Shown here: one piece after another, positions 10,520 through 19,776 of the stretch | How the letters are laid out: the number at the start of each line of letters is the position of its first letter | How positions within the stretch are numbered: position 1 is the first letter of the stretch | Source: Piscirickettsiaceae bacterium | GTDB taxonomy: Bacteria; Pseudomonadota; Gammaproteobacteria; Nitrosococcales; Methylophagaceae | Direction of reading: 5' to 3' | NCBI GenBank assembly: GCA_013215825.1 | Contig: JABSQN010000001.1 | Span: 616,099 to 680,098 of the forward strand | DNA length: 64,000 nt | Notes under the pieces: generated by a model | Databases searched by the model: none | What the model was told of the DNA's origin: nothing | Seen by the model: only the letters and a program-made list of their open reading frames with translations | Made by a program: the position numbers and the translations under genes

Positions 10520-11376
10520 CAGTGCAAGAAAAAGTAATGCCTTATATTCAGCTAATGCGTTTAGATAAGCCCGTTGGTATTTTATTGTTATTGTGGCCGA
10601 CGTTATCGGCATTGTGGATCGCGGCAGAAGGAATGCCTGATCTAACGGTGCTTATCGTCTTTGTTTTGGGCGTTATTATTATGCGTTCAGCAGGCTGTGT
10701 GATTAATGATTATGCAGATAGAGATGTTGATGGTCTAGTGCGTAGAACAATGGATAGGCCTTTGGTATCGGGTGCTTTAAAGGCTAAACAGGCATTAATT
10801 TTATTTGCTGTACTAGGGGTTGTGGCTTTTGTTCTAGTGTTGATGTTGAATACATTGACTATTTTAATGTCTGCAGTTGGTCTGTTTTTAGCGATAACAT
10901 ATCCCTTTATGAAGCGTTATACCTATTTGCCACAGGTGTATTTAGGCGCGGCATTCGGCTGGGCAATTCCCATGGCCTTTGCTGCACAAACTAATGCTGT
11001 ACCAGTGATTGCATGGTTATTGTTTTTAGCTAATATTCTGTGGGCAACCGCTTATGATAGTTTTTATGCCATGGCAGATCGTGAAGATGATTTATTAGCA
11101 GGTATAAAGTCTACGGCTATTTTATTTGGTGATGATGATAAAGTAATTATTAGCATTTTACAGATAAGTTTCTTGGCCATAATGATGTTGGTGGGTAGGC
11201 AGGCAGAGATGAGCGCTGTTTATTATATCGGCGTATTTATCGCATTGCTTTGGTTTGTATATCAGCAAAAACTAGTTATTAATAGAGAACCGGCACAGTG
11301 TTTGCAGGCGTTCTTAAGCAACAATTGGGTGGGTGCAGTATTATTTTTAGGAATTGCTGCCCACTATGGATTTTAA
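10510..11376 (+). CDS. ubiA: 4-hydroxybenzoate octaprenyltransferase UbiA
   Basis: Integral membrane prenyltransferase attaching the polyprenyl tail to 4-hydroxybenzoate. The 288 residues contain eight or nine hydrophobic segments and both Asp-rich Mg-diphosphate motifs: [10 protein letters not shown] and YAMADREDD. The entry signature [16 protein letters not shown] is typical. Its start lies within ubiC. Some lineages replace the first Asp motif, but this copy looks catalytically complete. The operon seems to end here or continue into the chemoreceptor-like gene 24 bases downstream. Confidence 0.96.
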   Translation: MELTVQEKVMPYIQLMRLDKPVGILLLLWPTLSALWIAAEGMPDLTVLIVFVLGVIIMRSAGCVINDYADRDVDGLVRRTMDRPLVSGALKAKQALILFAVLGVVAFVLVLMLNTLTILMSAVGLFLAITYPFMKRYTYLPQVYLGAAFGWAIPMAFAAQTNAVPVIAWLLFLANILWATAYDSFYAMADREDDLLAGIKSTAILFGDDDKVIISILQISFLAIMMLVGRQAEMSAVYYIGVFIALLWFVYQQKLVINREPAQCLQAFLSNNWVGAVLFLGIAAHYGF

Positions 11377-11400
11377 ATGTTTGTTATGGGGTCGTTTTAA

Positions 11401-12087
11401 GTGAGCGAAAATTTATATACCCGTAAAATGGGAGAAGAGTACGACACTATTTTCCGTCAGTGCGTGAGCTTGAATACTGAATTGCATAAGTTAGTGCCAT
11501 TGGCAAAACAGATGCATTTATTGTCATCAAATGCGGTGAGTTCTGCCGCGCGGGCGGGTAGTGATGGCGATGCATTTCGTGTTTTGACACAAGATATCCA
11601 ATTGCTGGGTGATGATGTGTCGAGTTGTATTGCTGATACACAAAAGATTATCGGTGAAATTGTAAAATTAGCATCAAGTTTGGCACAGCTATTTTCTAGT
11701 TATGTGACCTATGACGATCTTTTGGAACGCATGGATGATGATGGACCGACAAACGCTACATTCTTTTCACAAGGTCAGTATCTGATAGCGGAAGAGATAC
11801 GAGATAATAATATTAAGTTAAGCCGAGCGTTAGGCACGTTAACTAATTTATTATCACCCGTAGCCACATTGGTGAGAAAAGGTGAATATCTAGCAGTATG
11901 TTCTTCAGTCGAAGCAGCAAGTTCAGGTGAGTATGGTGTTAGTTTTGAAGCCGTTTCATCCATGCTTAGAGAGCTGGTTGGACAATTAGGAACGCAATCA
12001 AGGAAACAAAGAATGTTACTCCGAGATTTGTCAGAAACAATGGAAAAACAACAGAATAATATGAGGAATTTATTATATGCGCGCTGA
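11401..12087 (+). CDS. Soluble chemoreceptor-like signalling protein paired with an ODP protein
   Basis: A 228-residue, mostly helical protein without a membrane segment. Residues about 42-64 (SNAVSSAARAGSDGDAFRVL) align without gaps to the chemoreceptor hairpin tip (NAAIEAARAGEHGRGFAVV). The tip Arg and Phe are kept, but the two Glu positions are Ser. Flanking sequence has heptad-like hydrophobic spacing, so it may be a short receptor-type coiled coil. It starts at GTG 11401 and its end overlaps the di-iron protein gene by 11 bases. Receptor-ODP neighbours are known from Treponema denticola, where ODP is an O2-responsive chemotaxis component. Inference: it relays an O2 signal from the downstream protein to CheA/CheW. 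Assignment rests on the tip match and context. Confidence 0.6.
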   Translation: MSENLYTRKMGEEYDTIFRQCVSLNTELHKLVPLAKQMHLLSSNAVSSAARAGSDGDAFRVLTQDIQLLGDDVSSCIADTQKIIGEIVKLASSLAQLFSSYVTYDDLLERMDDDGPTNATFFSQGQYLIAEEIRDNNIKLSRALGTLTNLLSPVATLVRKGEYLAVCSSVEAASSGEYGVSFEAVSSMLRELVGQLGTQSRKQRMLLRDLSETMEKQQNNMRNLLYAR

Positions 12088-12820
12088 ACAACTTTATAAG
12101 AAAAATGCTCATAGCTGGATGGTCATGGGGCGTGATCCTGATCGACGTGAAGATGTTATTGAAACAAATCAATATCTAATACAAAACAATGGTCGAGGTT
12201 TAATTCTTGATCCTGGTGGTATTGAGTCTTTTTCAGTCGTTGCTGCGGAATTTTCTAAGCATTTTGATTTGGCAAATGTTGAAGCTATTTTTGCATCCCA
12301 TCAAGATCCGGATGTTATTTCATCTCTGTCTCTATGGATCCAAACAAATCCAAAATTAATCGTGTATGTACCGGCAATATGGGTGAGCTTTATTACGCAC
12401 TTTGGTGTGTCAGAAGAAAACCTTCGTCCGATACCCGATGAAGGTGGCACCATTACCTTAGGTGGGCATGATTTGGAAGTTGTTCCTGCACATTATGTTC
12501 ATTCATCCGGCAATTTACATATCTATGATCCACAAGCAAAAATCTTCTTTTCTGGTGATTGTGGTGCTGCATTATTACCGACAGATCATACAGAATTATT
12601 TGTAACTGATTTTGATGAACATACCAAAGCTATGGAATATTTTCATCGTCGATGGATGCCTTCTAATAGTGCGAAAGCTCGTTGGATTGCTGAAGTACGC
12701 AAACGTGATGTTGAAATGTTATGTCCACAACATGGTTGTATCTTTAGAGGTGAAGATGTTGAGCGCTTCTTATCGTGGTTTGAAAACTTAGATGTAGGTT
12801 CCGCATGGAGTCGAACATAA
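12077..12820 (+). CDS. ODP-type oxygen-binding di-iron protein (metallo-beta-lactamase fold)
   Basis: A 247-residue MBL-fold protein related to the di-iron domain of flavodiiron proteins but lacking a flavodoxin domain. Probable metal ligands are H75-x-D77-x-D79 (ASHQDPDV), H139/H142 (PAHYVHSSGN), D161 (FSGDCGA) and H219 (CPQHGC). In flavodiiron proteins the first motif is HxExDH; here Val replaces the final His, as in the ODP branch as I recall it. ODP proteins bind O2 stably and act as sensors rather than reductases. The ATG at 12077 overlaps the preceding chemoreceptor-like gene, implying equimolar translation and partnership. A flavodiiron-type enzyme role cannot be excluded, but no redox partner is adjacent. 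Confidence 0.82.
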   Translation: MRAEQLYKKNAHSWMVMGRDPDRREDVIETNQYLIQNNGRGLILDPGGIESFSVVAAEFSKHFDLANVEAIFASHQDPDVISSLSLWIQTNPKLIVYVPAIWVSFITHFGVSEENLRPIPDEGGTITLGGHDLEVVPAHYVHSSGNLHIYDPQAKIFFSGDCGAALLPTDHTELFVTDFDEHTKAMEYFHRRWMPSNSAKARWIAEVRKRDVEMLCPQHGCIFRGEDVERFLSWFENLDVGSAWSRT

Positions 12821-12856
12821 GCCTATGTTGTGACTTTTATGAGAGAATAAGTTCTC

Positions 12857-13699
12857 ATGAGCTTATTGTCTAAAACAGTATTATTAGTTGGCCTGCTTTT
12901 GCAGGCCAATTTTTTATGGGCTGATATTTATCGTAGTCAGAATGCGAACGGTACTATCAGCTTTTCTGATCAAGCTTCGGCTGACGCCGAGATTATTAAG
13001 CCAGTTGTTCAGACCTATCGTTATAAATATCAAGTAGCGAAAGTGTATGATGGTGATACTATTGTTCTCAAAAATGGTGAGAAGGTGCGCCTTTTAGGTA
13101 TTAATACGCCTGAAATTGAAAGCCGATATCGACAAGGAGAGGCCGGTGGATACGTTGCTAAAAAATGGTTGCAAGATAAGTTAAAGCAAGGAGATGTATA
13201 CCTTGAATATGATCAGAAAAAGCGTGATAAATATAATCGATTATTAGCCCATCTGTTTTTACCAAGCGGGGAGCATTTAAATAAGTTAATGCTTGAACAA
13301 GGCTTGGCTGTACTCAGTATTATTCCGCCTAATTTACGTTATGTTGATGTGTTAATAGAAGCAGAGATGCAGGCTCAGGAAGAGGGACTTGCTATGTGGT
13401 CAATGGATGAATATCAAGTTTATCCGGTATCAAAATTATCCAAAGAACATAAATCATCGGGTTGGCATCGATTTTTAGCAACACCGACAAAAATAACAGA
13501 AAGTCGCAAATATATACGATTGATTTTAGATAAGCATGTCGATCTTCGAATTGCCACATCCAATTTAGATTTATTCCCTGATCTGCACTCATATATTGGT
13601 AAGAAGCTGGAAATAAGAGGCTGGGCATCTCGCCGTAAAACACATTATTCAATACTTGTTCGTCATTCAAGTGCTATTAAAATATTAACGTTAGAATAG
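12857..13699 (+). CDS. Exported thermonuclease (SNase) with N-terminal DUF4124-like segment
   Basis: Probable periplasmic or secreted Ca-dependent nuclease. Residues 1-22 form a signal peptide ending at WA/D. Residues about 23-50 (DIYRSQNANGTISFSD) look like a DUF4124 segment. Residues about 58-180 are a staphylococcal-nuclease fold with the catalytic set visible: YDGDTI (Asp), KVRLLGINTPEIE (Arg and Glu) and DKYNRLL (second Arg). A C-terminal extension of about 90 residues may be a second OB-like unit and is not recognised. Start ATG 12857 is the only choice, because downstream ATGs are out of frame. A terminator-like hairpin lies in the signal-peptide codons. Confidence 0.88.
   Translation: MSLLSKTVLLVGLLLQANFLWADIYRSQNANGTISFSDQASADAEIIKPVVQTYRYKYQVAKVYDGDTIVLKNGEKVRLLGINTPEIESRYRQGEAGGYVAKKWLQDKLKQGDVYLEYDQKKRDKYNRLLAHLFLPSGEHLNKLMLEQGLAVLSIIPPNLRYVDVLIEAEMQAQEEGLAMWSMDEYQVYPVSKLSKEHKSSGWHRFLATPTKITESRKYIRLILDKHVDLRIATSNLDLFPDLHSYIGKKLEIRGWASRRKTHYSILVRHSSAIKILTLE
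12888..12915 (+). terminator. Terminator-like hairpin inside the nuclease signal-peptide codons
   Basis: A perfect 9-base stem (TTGGCCTGC at 12888-12896 with GCAGGCCAA at 12901-12909), a TTTT loop and a run of six T directly after. It has the form of a textbook intrinsic terminator, 68 bases after the di-iron gene stop, but it lies within codons of the next gene. Confidence 0.7.
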
Positions 13700-13821
13700 C
13701 AATGATATTATTTTACTATTTATTAAGAGAGCTTATAGTACTGTGACTTGAGCTTGCTATCGTTGGATTTCAGTGTGACTGTGTGTGATTTTACAAGGGC
13801 CAATAGAAATCAATGGGTCAG

Positions 13822-13935
13822 TGGTTGATTTACCGACATTCATCGCATCGGCGGCTTCACGCAATGGATAGCCTTGCTCGACTACTAATTGAGCTTAAAT
13901 TCGGGTGAAAATTTAGGGCGTGTTTGTTTTGTCAT
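13822..13935 (-). pseudogene. IS3-family OrfA remnant
   Basis: Reading the minus strand from ATG 13935 gives MTKQTRPKFSPEFKLN and then a stop. Two bases out of phase it continues QLVVEQGYPLREAADAMNV GKST-like, which is the N-terminal helix-turn-helix of IS3-type OrfA. The break is consistent with a deletion of about ten bases after KL. Nothing of OrfB is recognisable nearby. Confidence 0.7.
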
Positions 13936-14010
13936 TGCGTCACCTGTTATATCGACCAAGTGATAATATCACCTCGTATCAGGTGGCTAAATACTGTACC
14001 ACTACCACTA

Positions 14011-14163
14011 CATAGCCACATTAATGGAATTGAATCGTTTTGGGGCTATGCTAAAATACGACTTGTTAAGTTTAAAGGTATGTTTAATTTACACCTTAAA
14101 GGGTGTGAATTTAGGATTAATAATCGAGACCAAGATTTATATAAAATCTTACTCGATATTTAG
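14011..14163 (+). pseudogene. IS1595-family transposase C-terminal remnant
   Basis: The frame reads HINGIESFWGYAKIRL, KFKGM, LHLKGCEFRINNR and DLYKILL. This matches the C-terminal end of ISXO2/IS1595-type DDE transposases, whose catalytic tail has (G)HINGIExFW. The rest of the enzyme and both ends are absent. It lies next to the IS3 OrfA remnant in the gap between the nuclease and the EAL gene. Confidence 0.75.
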
Positions 14164-14247
14164 AAATAAGCCGATTAACTTGTCATGGCCCATTAATATT
14201 ATTACCCAATTATAATATGTGATATTCACGTAAATATAGCGATCTGT

Positions 14248-15906
14248 TTATTTGTTTTTTGCTATCCATTCACAGCATGTTTTTAACGGCATCGGTTTGG
14301 AAATATGATAACCCTGAGCAAAATCACAGTTTAATTCTTTCAATTTGTCTAAGATTTGTTGTGTTTCGACACCTTCGGCTACGGTATCCATTTTTAATTC
14401 TTTTGCTAATAAAATACATATCTTGACGATTGACATGGCCTCATTATCGTTCATCATTTTCATAATAAAATGTTGGTCTATTTTGAGTTCGGTAAACGGT
14501 GCTTGATATAGTTGTACGAGTGATGAGTTTCCTGTGCCAAAATCATCAATGGATAGCGGGAATCCTTTCATCCGGAGACGATTTAATATATCTAATGAAT
14601 CAGAGACAGACGTTAGAATAGCCGATTCTGTCAATTCAATGGTAATTGAATGGGCTGGAATACCTTTGGATTTTAATTGCTTAGATAAGTATTCTGGCAT
14701 CGATAGGTCTAAAAGATCTTGGGCTGAAATATTAATCGAAATTTTAGGATTAATACCCGTATTACGAAAGGATAAATAATCATCCGTTGCAAGATGAATA
14801 ACTTCATTTGTTAGATCAGAGATTAGATTATATTGTTCAGCTAATGCAATAAATTGGTCTGGAAAAATCAAGCCTCGGTCTGGATGTTGTAAACGAACTA
14901 AGGCCTCAAACCCGTGTAATTCACCGGTTTGAAGATTAATCTGTGGTTGATAAAAAAGAACAAATTGATGCTGTTCAAGTGCAGTGATTAAATCAGTTCG
15001 AGATAACACTTGGTTTTCTTTTTTGAACGGTGCTGTTTGCTGCTCATCGGTGCTTGCAAGACTATCTAGCACAAGTTTCTTTTCGCCATGAATACGGTTA
15101 ATGCATTTAATGAATAAGTGCGTATCAATGGGTTTAGTAAAGGTCTCTGTGACAGTAATATTTTTTGCATCAGCAAATTGTTTTGCCGAATGTAATACGC
15201 GATCATCAAAACCACTAATAAGGAAATAGGTAGGGTGACAACCTCGATCATGCAGTAATCTCATGACTTCGATTCCATCCATGTGGGGCATATTGAGATC
15301 AAGTAAAATAATATCGTTATCTGAAATAGATTGTTCAATAAAAATAGAGGCAGAAGTGTAGCCCGTTGCAAAAAATCCTGCGACATCAATCATCTCTAGC
15401 ATCAGGTCTACTTGTTGATCTTCATCATCAACAACATATATTGAAATTTTTTCGGATATAGTAAGTGGGCCCGCTTCAATTAGGGCCATTTCTATTTCTT
15501 TTTCATACCCTTGGGTATATTGACTGATCTCTTGATCAGTCCCTTTTATATGATTAATAAACCAATTCTTAAAAAAGACAATAAATTCAGTAACAGATTC
15601 TTGATCTGCGTTTATGTGCTGTAATGTCTTTTGTAGTTGTTTAATCATCTTATTGTGAATAGACTGATGATTTTGACTATGTGGATAATCAGAGACTGAC
15701 ATAATGGCTTCTTCACGACTAAAGTGAGATTCTGTGTAGAGGATGAGTTCATTAGCCAATTTATAAAGCAGATCGATATTGTCTTCTTGGCTGATTAAGT
15801 GGGCTTCATAAAAAAGCTGAAATAACTTTTTATGATCGTCATCAATGGCGTTAACACCCACACTAAGTGCTGGTGACCAACACCAAGACTCAGGAATATC
15901 AGTCAT
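14248..15906 (-). CDS. Bacteriohemerythrin-receiver-EAL c-di-GMP phosphodiesterase
   Basis: A predicted redox/O2-responsive c-di-GMP phosphodiesterase of 552 residues. Residues 8-135 are a hemerythrin domain with all seven di-iron ligands of the family in correct spacing (H25, H61, E65, H80, H84, H119, D124). Next is a receiver domain with VVDDE and ILLDLNMPHMDG. Then comes an EAL domain with FEALVRL, ELTES, SIDDFGTG and KIDQ; the catalytic motifs look intact. I start at ATG 15906 (AAGGA seven bases upstream) rather than ATG 15933. It overlaps the upstream hybrid kinase by eight bases, so the kinase is its likely partner. Likely output: lower c-di-GMP, altered motility or biofilm. Confidence 0.9.
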   Translation of the reverse strand: MTDIPESWCWSPALSVGVNAIDDDHKKLFQLFYEAHLISQEDNIDLLYKLANELILYTESHFSREEAIMSVSDYPHSQNHQSIHNKMIKQLQKTLQHINADQESVTEFIVFFKNWFINHIKGTDQEISQYTQGYEKEIEMALIEAGPLTISEKISIYVVDDEDQQVDLMLEMIDVAGFFATGYTSASIFIEQSISDNDIILLDLNMPHMDGIEVMRLLHDRGCHPTYFLISGFDDRVLHSAKQFADAKNITVTETFTKPIDTHLFIKCINRIHGEKKLVLDSLASTDEQQTAPFKKENQVLSRTDLITALEQHQFVLFYQPQINLQTGELHGFEALVRLQHPDRGLIFPDQFIALAEQYNLISDLTNEVIHLATDDYLSFRNTGINPKISINISAQDLLDLSMPEYLSKQLKSKGIPAHSITIELTESAILTSVSDSLDILNRLRMKGFPLSIDDFGTGNSSLVQLYQAPFTELKIDQHFIMKMMNDNEAMSIVKICILLAKELKMDTVAEGVETQQILDKLKELNCDFAQGYHISKPMPLKTCCEWIAKNK

Positions 15907-18900
15907 CAACTTTTCCTTGGAGTAAATTAGCAATACGATTCACTAATGTCGATGCATTATAAGGCTTGTGAAGCATCGTTTCATGTAGGCTTGCATCAGA
16001 AGAAACAAGATGGCGGTTGTCACTAAAACCGCTAGCTAGTTGGACCTTAATATCTGGATAGTTTTCTTTAATATGGCGAGCTAATTGATAGCCATCAATA
16101 TTTGGCATAATAACATCACTTAATACGCAGTCAATGTGGTTGGCAGCTAAAATATCTATGGCATTATCACCATCGTTAGCGAGTAATACTTTGTAGCCTG
16201 CCATCGATAAGATTTCTTGAGCTAGTTCACGTAAAGCAGGTTCATCATCAACCACTAAGATAGTTTCACCATTGCCCAGTATGGGGTGATTTGTTTGTTT
16301 ATGAGTGAAAACAGTTGTTTCAGCATCTCGATAGCGAGGAAAATAGAGATTAAATTCAGAACCAACATTCGCTTGAGAATAAACCCTAACAATGCCGCCC
16401 GCACGTTCCATAAAACCATATACTTGGCTCAACCCAAGTCCTGTACCATTACTGCCTTTTGTACTAAAGAATGGATCAAATATTTTACTGAGATTCTCTG
16501 GAGTAATGCCACAACCGGTATCAGTCACAGATAGTTTAAAGTAATCATTCTTTGCTAGTCCCAATAACGATGCTTCAGAATACGATAAATTTAGTGTATT
16601 CGTTGTAAAGGTTAATGTCCCGCCCTCTGGCATTGCATATTGTGCATTAATGGTTAAATTGAGGAGAGTATCTTCTAATTCACCAGCATCAGCCCATATT
16701 TTCCAATCTGAATCACATAATTGATAATTAAATTTAATACGTGCAGTTGCTGATTTTTGTAATAATTCTTTTTGTTCATCAAGTATTTCATGTAATGCTA
16801 TTGATTGTGCATGTGTGCTTTCTTGTTTAGAAAAGTTAAGCATACGTTGGGTCAGCTTGCGGCCTCGTTCACCGGCTTGAGCGATATTATCGATATATTT
16901 TTTGAGGCCTTCGACATTAGAATATTTTAAATCCATCAAATCGGTATAGCCTAGGATAACACCAAGCATATTGTTGTAGTCGTGGGCTATTCCTCCCACT
17001 ATTTTACCTAGAGCATCCATTTTTTGTGCGCGTTGAAGCTGAGCTTGTTGCGTTTTTATTTGTGTTAAGTCTTGGCATGAACCGATAAAACGACGTTTGC
17101 CATTGTTTGGCAGTGGTAGTTCAGCGAGTGAAATACGTAATGGGAACGTGCTCTTGTTTTTATGTTGTCCCATGACTTCTCGAGCATGAGATATTGTTTT
17201 TTTATTGCTTGATTGTAAGTAATTTTTTATGTGTTGGTCATGCTGACTTTTATCGGGTTCGGGCATGATGATAGAAACGTTTTCACCTAATGCTTCGTTA
17301 GTACTGTAGCCGAACAGTTCAGAGGCAGCATGGTTGAAGCTTAATATGATGCCATCTTCATCAATGGTGATAACACCGTCACTTAAAGTATCAAGAATTT
17401 CACTTTGTTCTTGTTCTTTTTGTTTAAGCGCTTGTAAGGCTGCTCGTTCGCCAGTGACATTAAGTACAAGTGATGCAGCACCGATAACGGTACCAGAATC
17501 ATCAACTAAGGCCGTGTTATGCCATTCACAGAGTATTATCTTTCCATCTTTAGTTAGATTTTCATTAATGCTGGTCGTCCCGCCTGTTTGTGCCATCAAG
17601 CCTTGCCAGATTTCTTTTACATCAACAACCTCATCGTCAGGCAACATAATATCGGTAAAGTTACGACCTTTAACTTCTTCTAGCTTGTAACCGAACATTT
17701 TTTCAGCAGCCTCATTCCAGTTGAGCACCTGAAATGCAGTGTTCCATTCAATAGCGGCTAAGGGTGTTTGTTCGCGGTATAACTTAAGATGTTGAAGTGA
17801 TGTGTGTGCTTCATCTTCCAGTTGTTTACGTTGGGTAATGTCCTGAATCATACATAAATGATGAGGTTGGTTTGTATCCTCAACCGTTACAGGTGCAATA
17901 GTCATATCGACCCAAACATAGCTACCATCTGGATGTTGATAGCGTTTTTGCATATTAAATCCTGATATTTCCCCCGCATTTAATCGCGCCATATTATCCA
18001 AATCTTCTTGCACATCATCAGGGTGTGTAATGCTCATCCAATCAATGCTGGCCATTTCATCCATTGTTCTGCCTGCAATTGCAGCAAACTTTGGATTAAC
18101 CTTATCAATTTTACCTGTAAGGGAATTAATCAGTGCAACACCCAATGGCGACTCTTCGAACATTGTTTTAAATTGTTCTAATAAGCCCGTCGCTTCTTTA
18201 CGTTGGGTAATGTCACGTGCAATGCCTAATATACCGATAAATTTGCCATTAGAATCATGCATAGGTGTTTTGATGGTCTCAACTAGCTCTGTATGACCAT
18301 CATCAGCAAAAATAAGGATTTCTTCGTTTATAGAAGGTTTGCCTAGGGCAAGTGCTAATTTATCTTTTTCACGGAAAAAATCAGCCATTTCTTTATCGAC
18401 AAAGTCATAATCCGTTTTGCCAATAATCTCATTTTCTTTAGCACCAAACAGTCGTTCAAATTTGCTATTACAGGCTAAGTAGATACCATCACTATCTTTT
18501 AACCAAATAAGATCAGGTAGGGTGTGTAATAAGGTATTTATAAAGGTTCGACTTGATTCTAATGATTCTTGCAGAGAATATTCATCGGTTACATCACGGA
18601 AGACAACGATGACTCCGGTGATTTTTCCACTTGATGAACGAATGGGGGCGCCAGAATCAGCAATTTGATATTGAGGTCCTTTTTTAGATTTGAGCATGGT
18701 GTGATTGGCTAAGCCAACAATTCTCCCTGTTGCAATTACTTTTTCAACAGGGTTATCAGCACGTTCTAAAGTTTGGGCATGAACAATATCAAATACTGTT
18801 GTTAATGGTATGTCTAGTGCCTCAGAAAGTGACCAGCCGGTGAGTTCTTCAGCAACAGGATTAAGATGAGTAACATTGCCTTTAGTATCGGTTACGATGA

Positions 18901-19579
18901 CGGCATCACCAATTGAGTCAAGAGTAATACGAAGGTTTTCTTCTCGATCAAACAATATGCGAATATCATTTGTTCGACGGCTGTCATAGCGATAAAGAAT
19001 ATAAGTAATTAAAGCACCGAAGATTAGGGTGACGCTAATAAGTAGGTTTTGTATGAAAGTGAACTGCTGTAACTGTGTTGCCATTACGTTATGCAGTGCT
19101 GTTTCGATATTTTTTGCTGCAAGTGTGAACTCTAAAAATTTTTGATCAAAGCGTTGATCAATATTAGAGCCAATACCAGACTTGGAACGCGCATCCCAAC
19201 GTTCATGGGCAATTGCTCGAAAGGCGTGAATTCCCGCTATTGTTTGTTCAATTTGATTACGTAAATTAGGATCATCTATAGGTATCAAACGACCTTCCTT
19301 ATTTTCACCACCAGACAGCATGGCTTGTGCATACCATTCGGCTTGATCAATATGTTGCCATATTGCTTCAATATCAATCGTTCTATCATTACTAACAATT
19401 TCTTCAAACCACAAGTGTGCTGTTGTGGCTTCTACTTGGATTTCCATGCTGGCATCAATAAGTGGGGTATAACGCTCAGCAATATCTCGCCCAAGATAGG
19501 AAGAATAGAACATGGCGGACGCCATACTAATGGTGAGTAAGACGGTTAAGAAAACTATTTTAGTACTTGTCATTTTCAT
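15899..19579 (-). CDS. Multi-PAS hybrid histidine kinase with a FixL-like PAS
   Basis: Membrane sensor kinase of 1226 residues. Two membrane helices (about 8-28 and 178-197) flank a helical periplasmic domain. About five PAS domains follow (near 213, 340, 465, 595 and 720), then HisKA with H866 (IAHDYNN), HATPase (NG-type GSNGTGLGLSQVYG) and a C-terminal receiver with D1155 (VLSDVIMPNIDG). The last PAS carries IIMPEPDKSQHDQH, like the heme helix of FixL, with H780 and R800 exactly 20 residues apart, as are H200 and R220 in Bradyrhizobium FixL. It is translated into the hemerythrin-EAL gene. The family is certain; heme binding is inference. Confidence 0.92.
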   Translation of the reverse strand: MKMTSTKIVFLTVLLTISMASAMFYSSYLGRDIAERYTPLIDASMEIQVEATTAHLWFEEIVSNDRTIDIEAIWQHIDQAEWYAQAMLSGGENKEGRLIPIDDPNLRNQIEQTIAGIHAFRAIAHERWDARSKSGIGSNIDQRFDQKFLEFTLAAKNIETALHNVMATQLQQFTFIQNLLISVTLIFGALITYILYRYDSRRTNDIRILFDREENLRITLDSIGDAVIVTDTKGNVTHLNPVAEELTGWSLSEALDIPLTTVFDIVHAQTLERADNPVEKVIATGRIVGLANHTMLKSKKGPQYQIADSGAPIRSSSGKITGVIVVFRDVTDEYSLQESLESSRTFINTLLHTLPDLIWLKDSDGIYLACNSKFERLFGAKENEIIGKTDYDFVDKEMADFFREKDKLALALGKPSINEEILIFADDGHTELVETIKTPMHDSNGKFIGILGIARDITQRKEATGLLEQFKTMFEESPLGVALINSLTGKIDKVNPKFAAIAGRTMDEMASIDWMSITHPDDVQEDLDNMARLNAGEISGFNMQKRYQHPDGSYVWVDMTIAPVTVEDTNQPHHLCMIQDITQRKQLEDEAHTSLQHLKLYREQTPLAAIEWNTAFQVLNWNEAAEKMFGYKLEEVKGRNFTDIMLPDDEVVDVKEIWQGLMAQTGGTTSINENLTKDGKIILCEWHNTALVDDSGTVIGAASLVLNVTGERAALQALKQKEQEQSEILDTLSDGVITIDEDGIILSFNHAASELFGYSTNEALGENVSIIMPEPDKSQHDQHIKNYLQSSNKKTISHAREVMGQHKNKSTFPLRISLAELPLPNNGKRRFIGSCQDLTQIKTQQAQLQRAQKMDALGKIVGGIAHDYNNMLGVILGYTDLMDLKYSNVEGLKKYIDNIAQAGERGRKLTQRMLNFSKQESTHAQSIALHEILDEQKELLQKSATARIKFNYQLCDSDWKIWADAGELEDTLLNLTINAQYAMPEGGTLTFTTNTLNLSYSEASLLGLAKNDYFKLSVTDTGCGITPENLSKIFDPFFSTKGSNGTGLGLSQVYGFMERAGGIVRVYSQANVGSEFNLYFPRYRDAETTVFTHKQTNHPILGNGETILVVDDEPALRELAQEILSMAGYKVLLANDGDNAIDILAANHIDCVLSDVIMPNIDGYQLARHIKENYPDIKVQLASGFSDNRHLVSSDASLHETMLHKPYNASTLVNRIANLLQGKVDD

Positions 19580-19776
19580 AGATGTTTAGACACCATACTT
19601 AAATTACGTGAAGATGCAGTTTTTCACTTAGACATTCTCACCTTGGTGGGAATGGCGTAACAAAAAAAATGTATCTTGAATGGTCATGGGTCTATGTATA
19701 TCCATGATGATATTAGCTGGGCTACTTTCAAGCCATACTACCATAAATTATAATGACTTTGGCGATTGTGTTTTAC
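19580..19776 (-). other. Short intergenic region, no gene seen
   Basis: It separates the fructosamine kinase-like gene from the sensor kinase, both on the minus strand. The kinase promoter should lie here. An imperfect 8-base hairpin (TTCTCACC / GGTGGGAA, 19636-19653) is visible. No clear promoter boxes. Confidence 0.4.

Noticed and set aside
12077..12820. Alternative reading as a flavodiiron NO/O2 reductase or glyoxalase II
   Set aside because: No flavodoxin domain, and the metal motif is HxDxD-V instead of HxExDH or HxHxDH; the ODP-type sensor reading fits better with the receptor-like neighbour.
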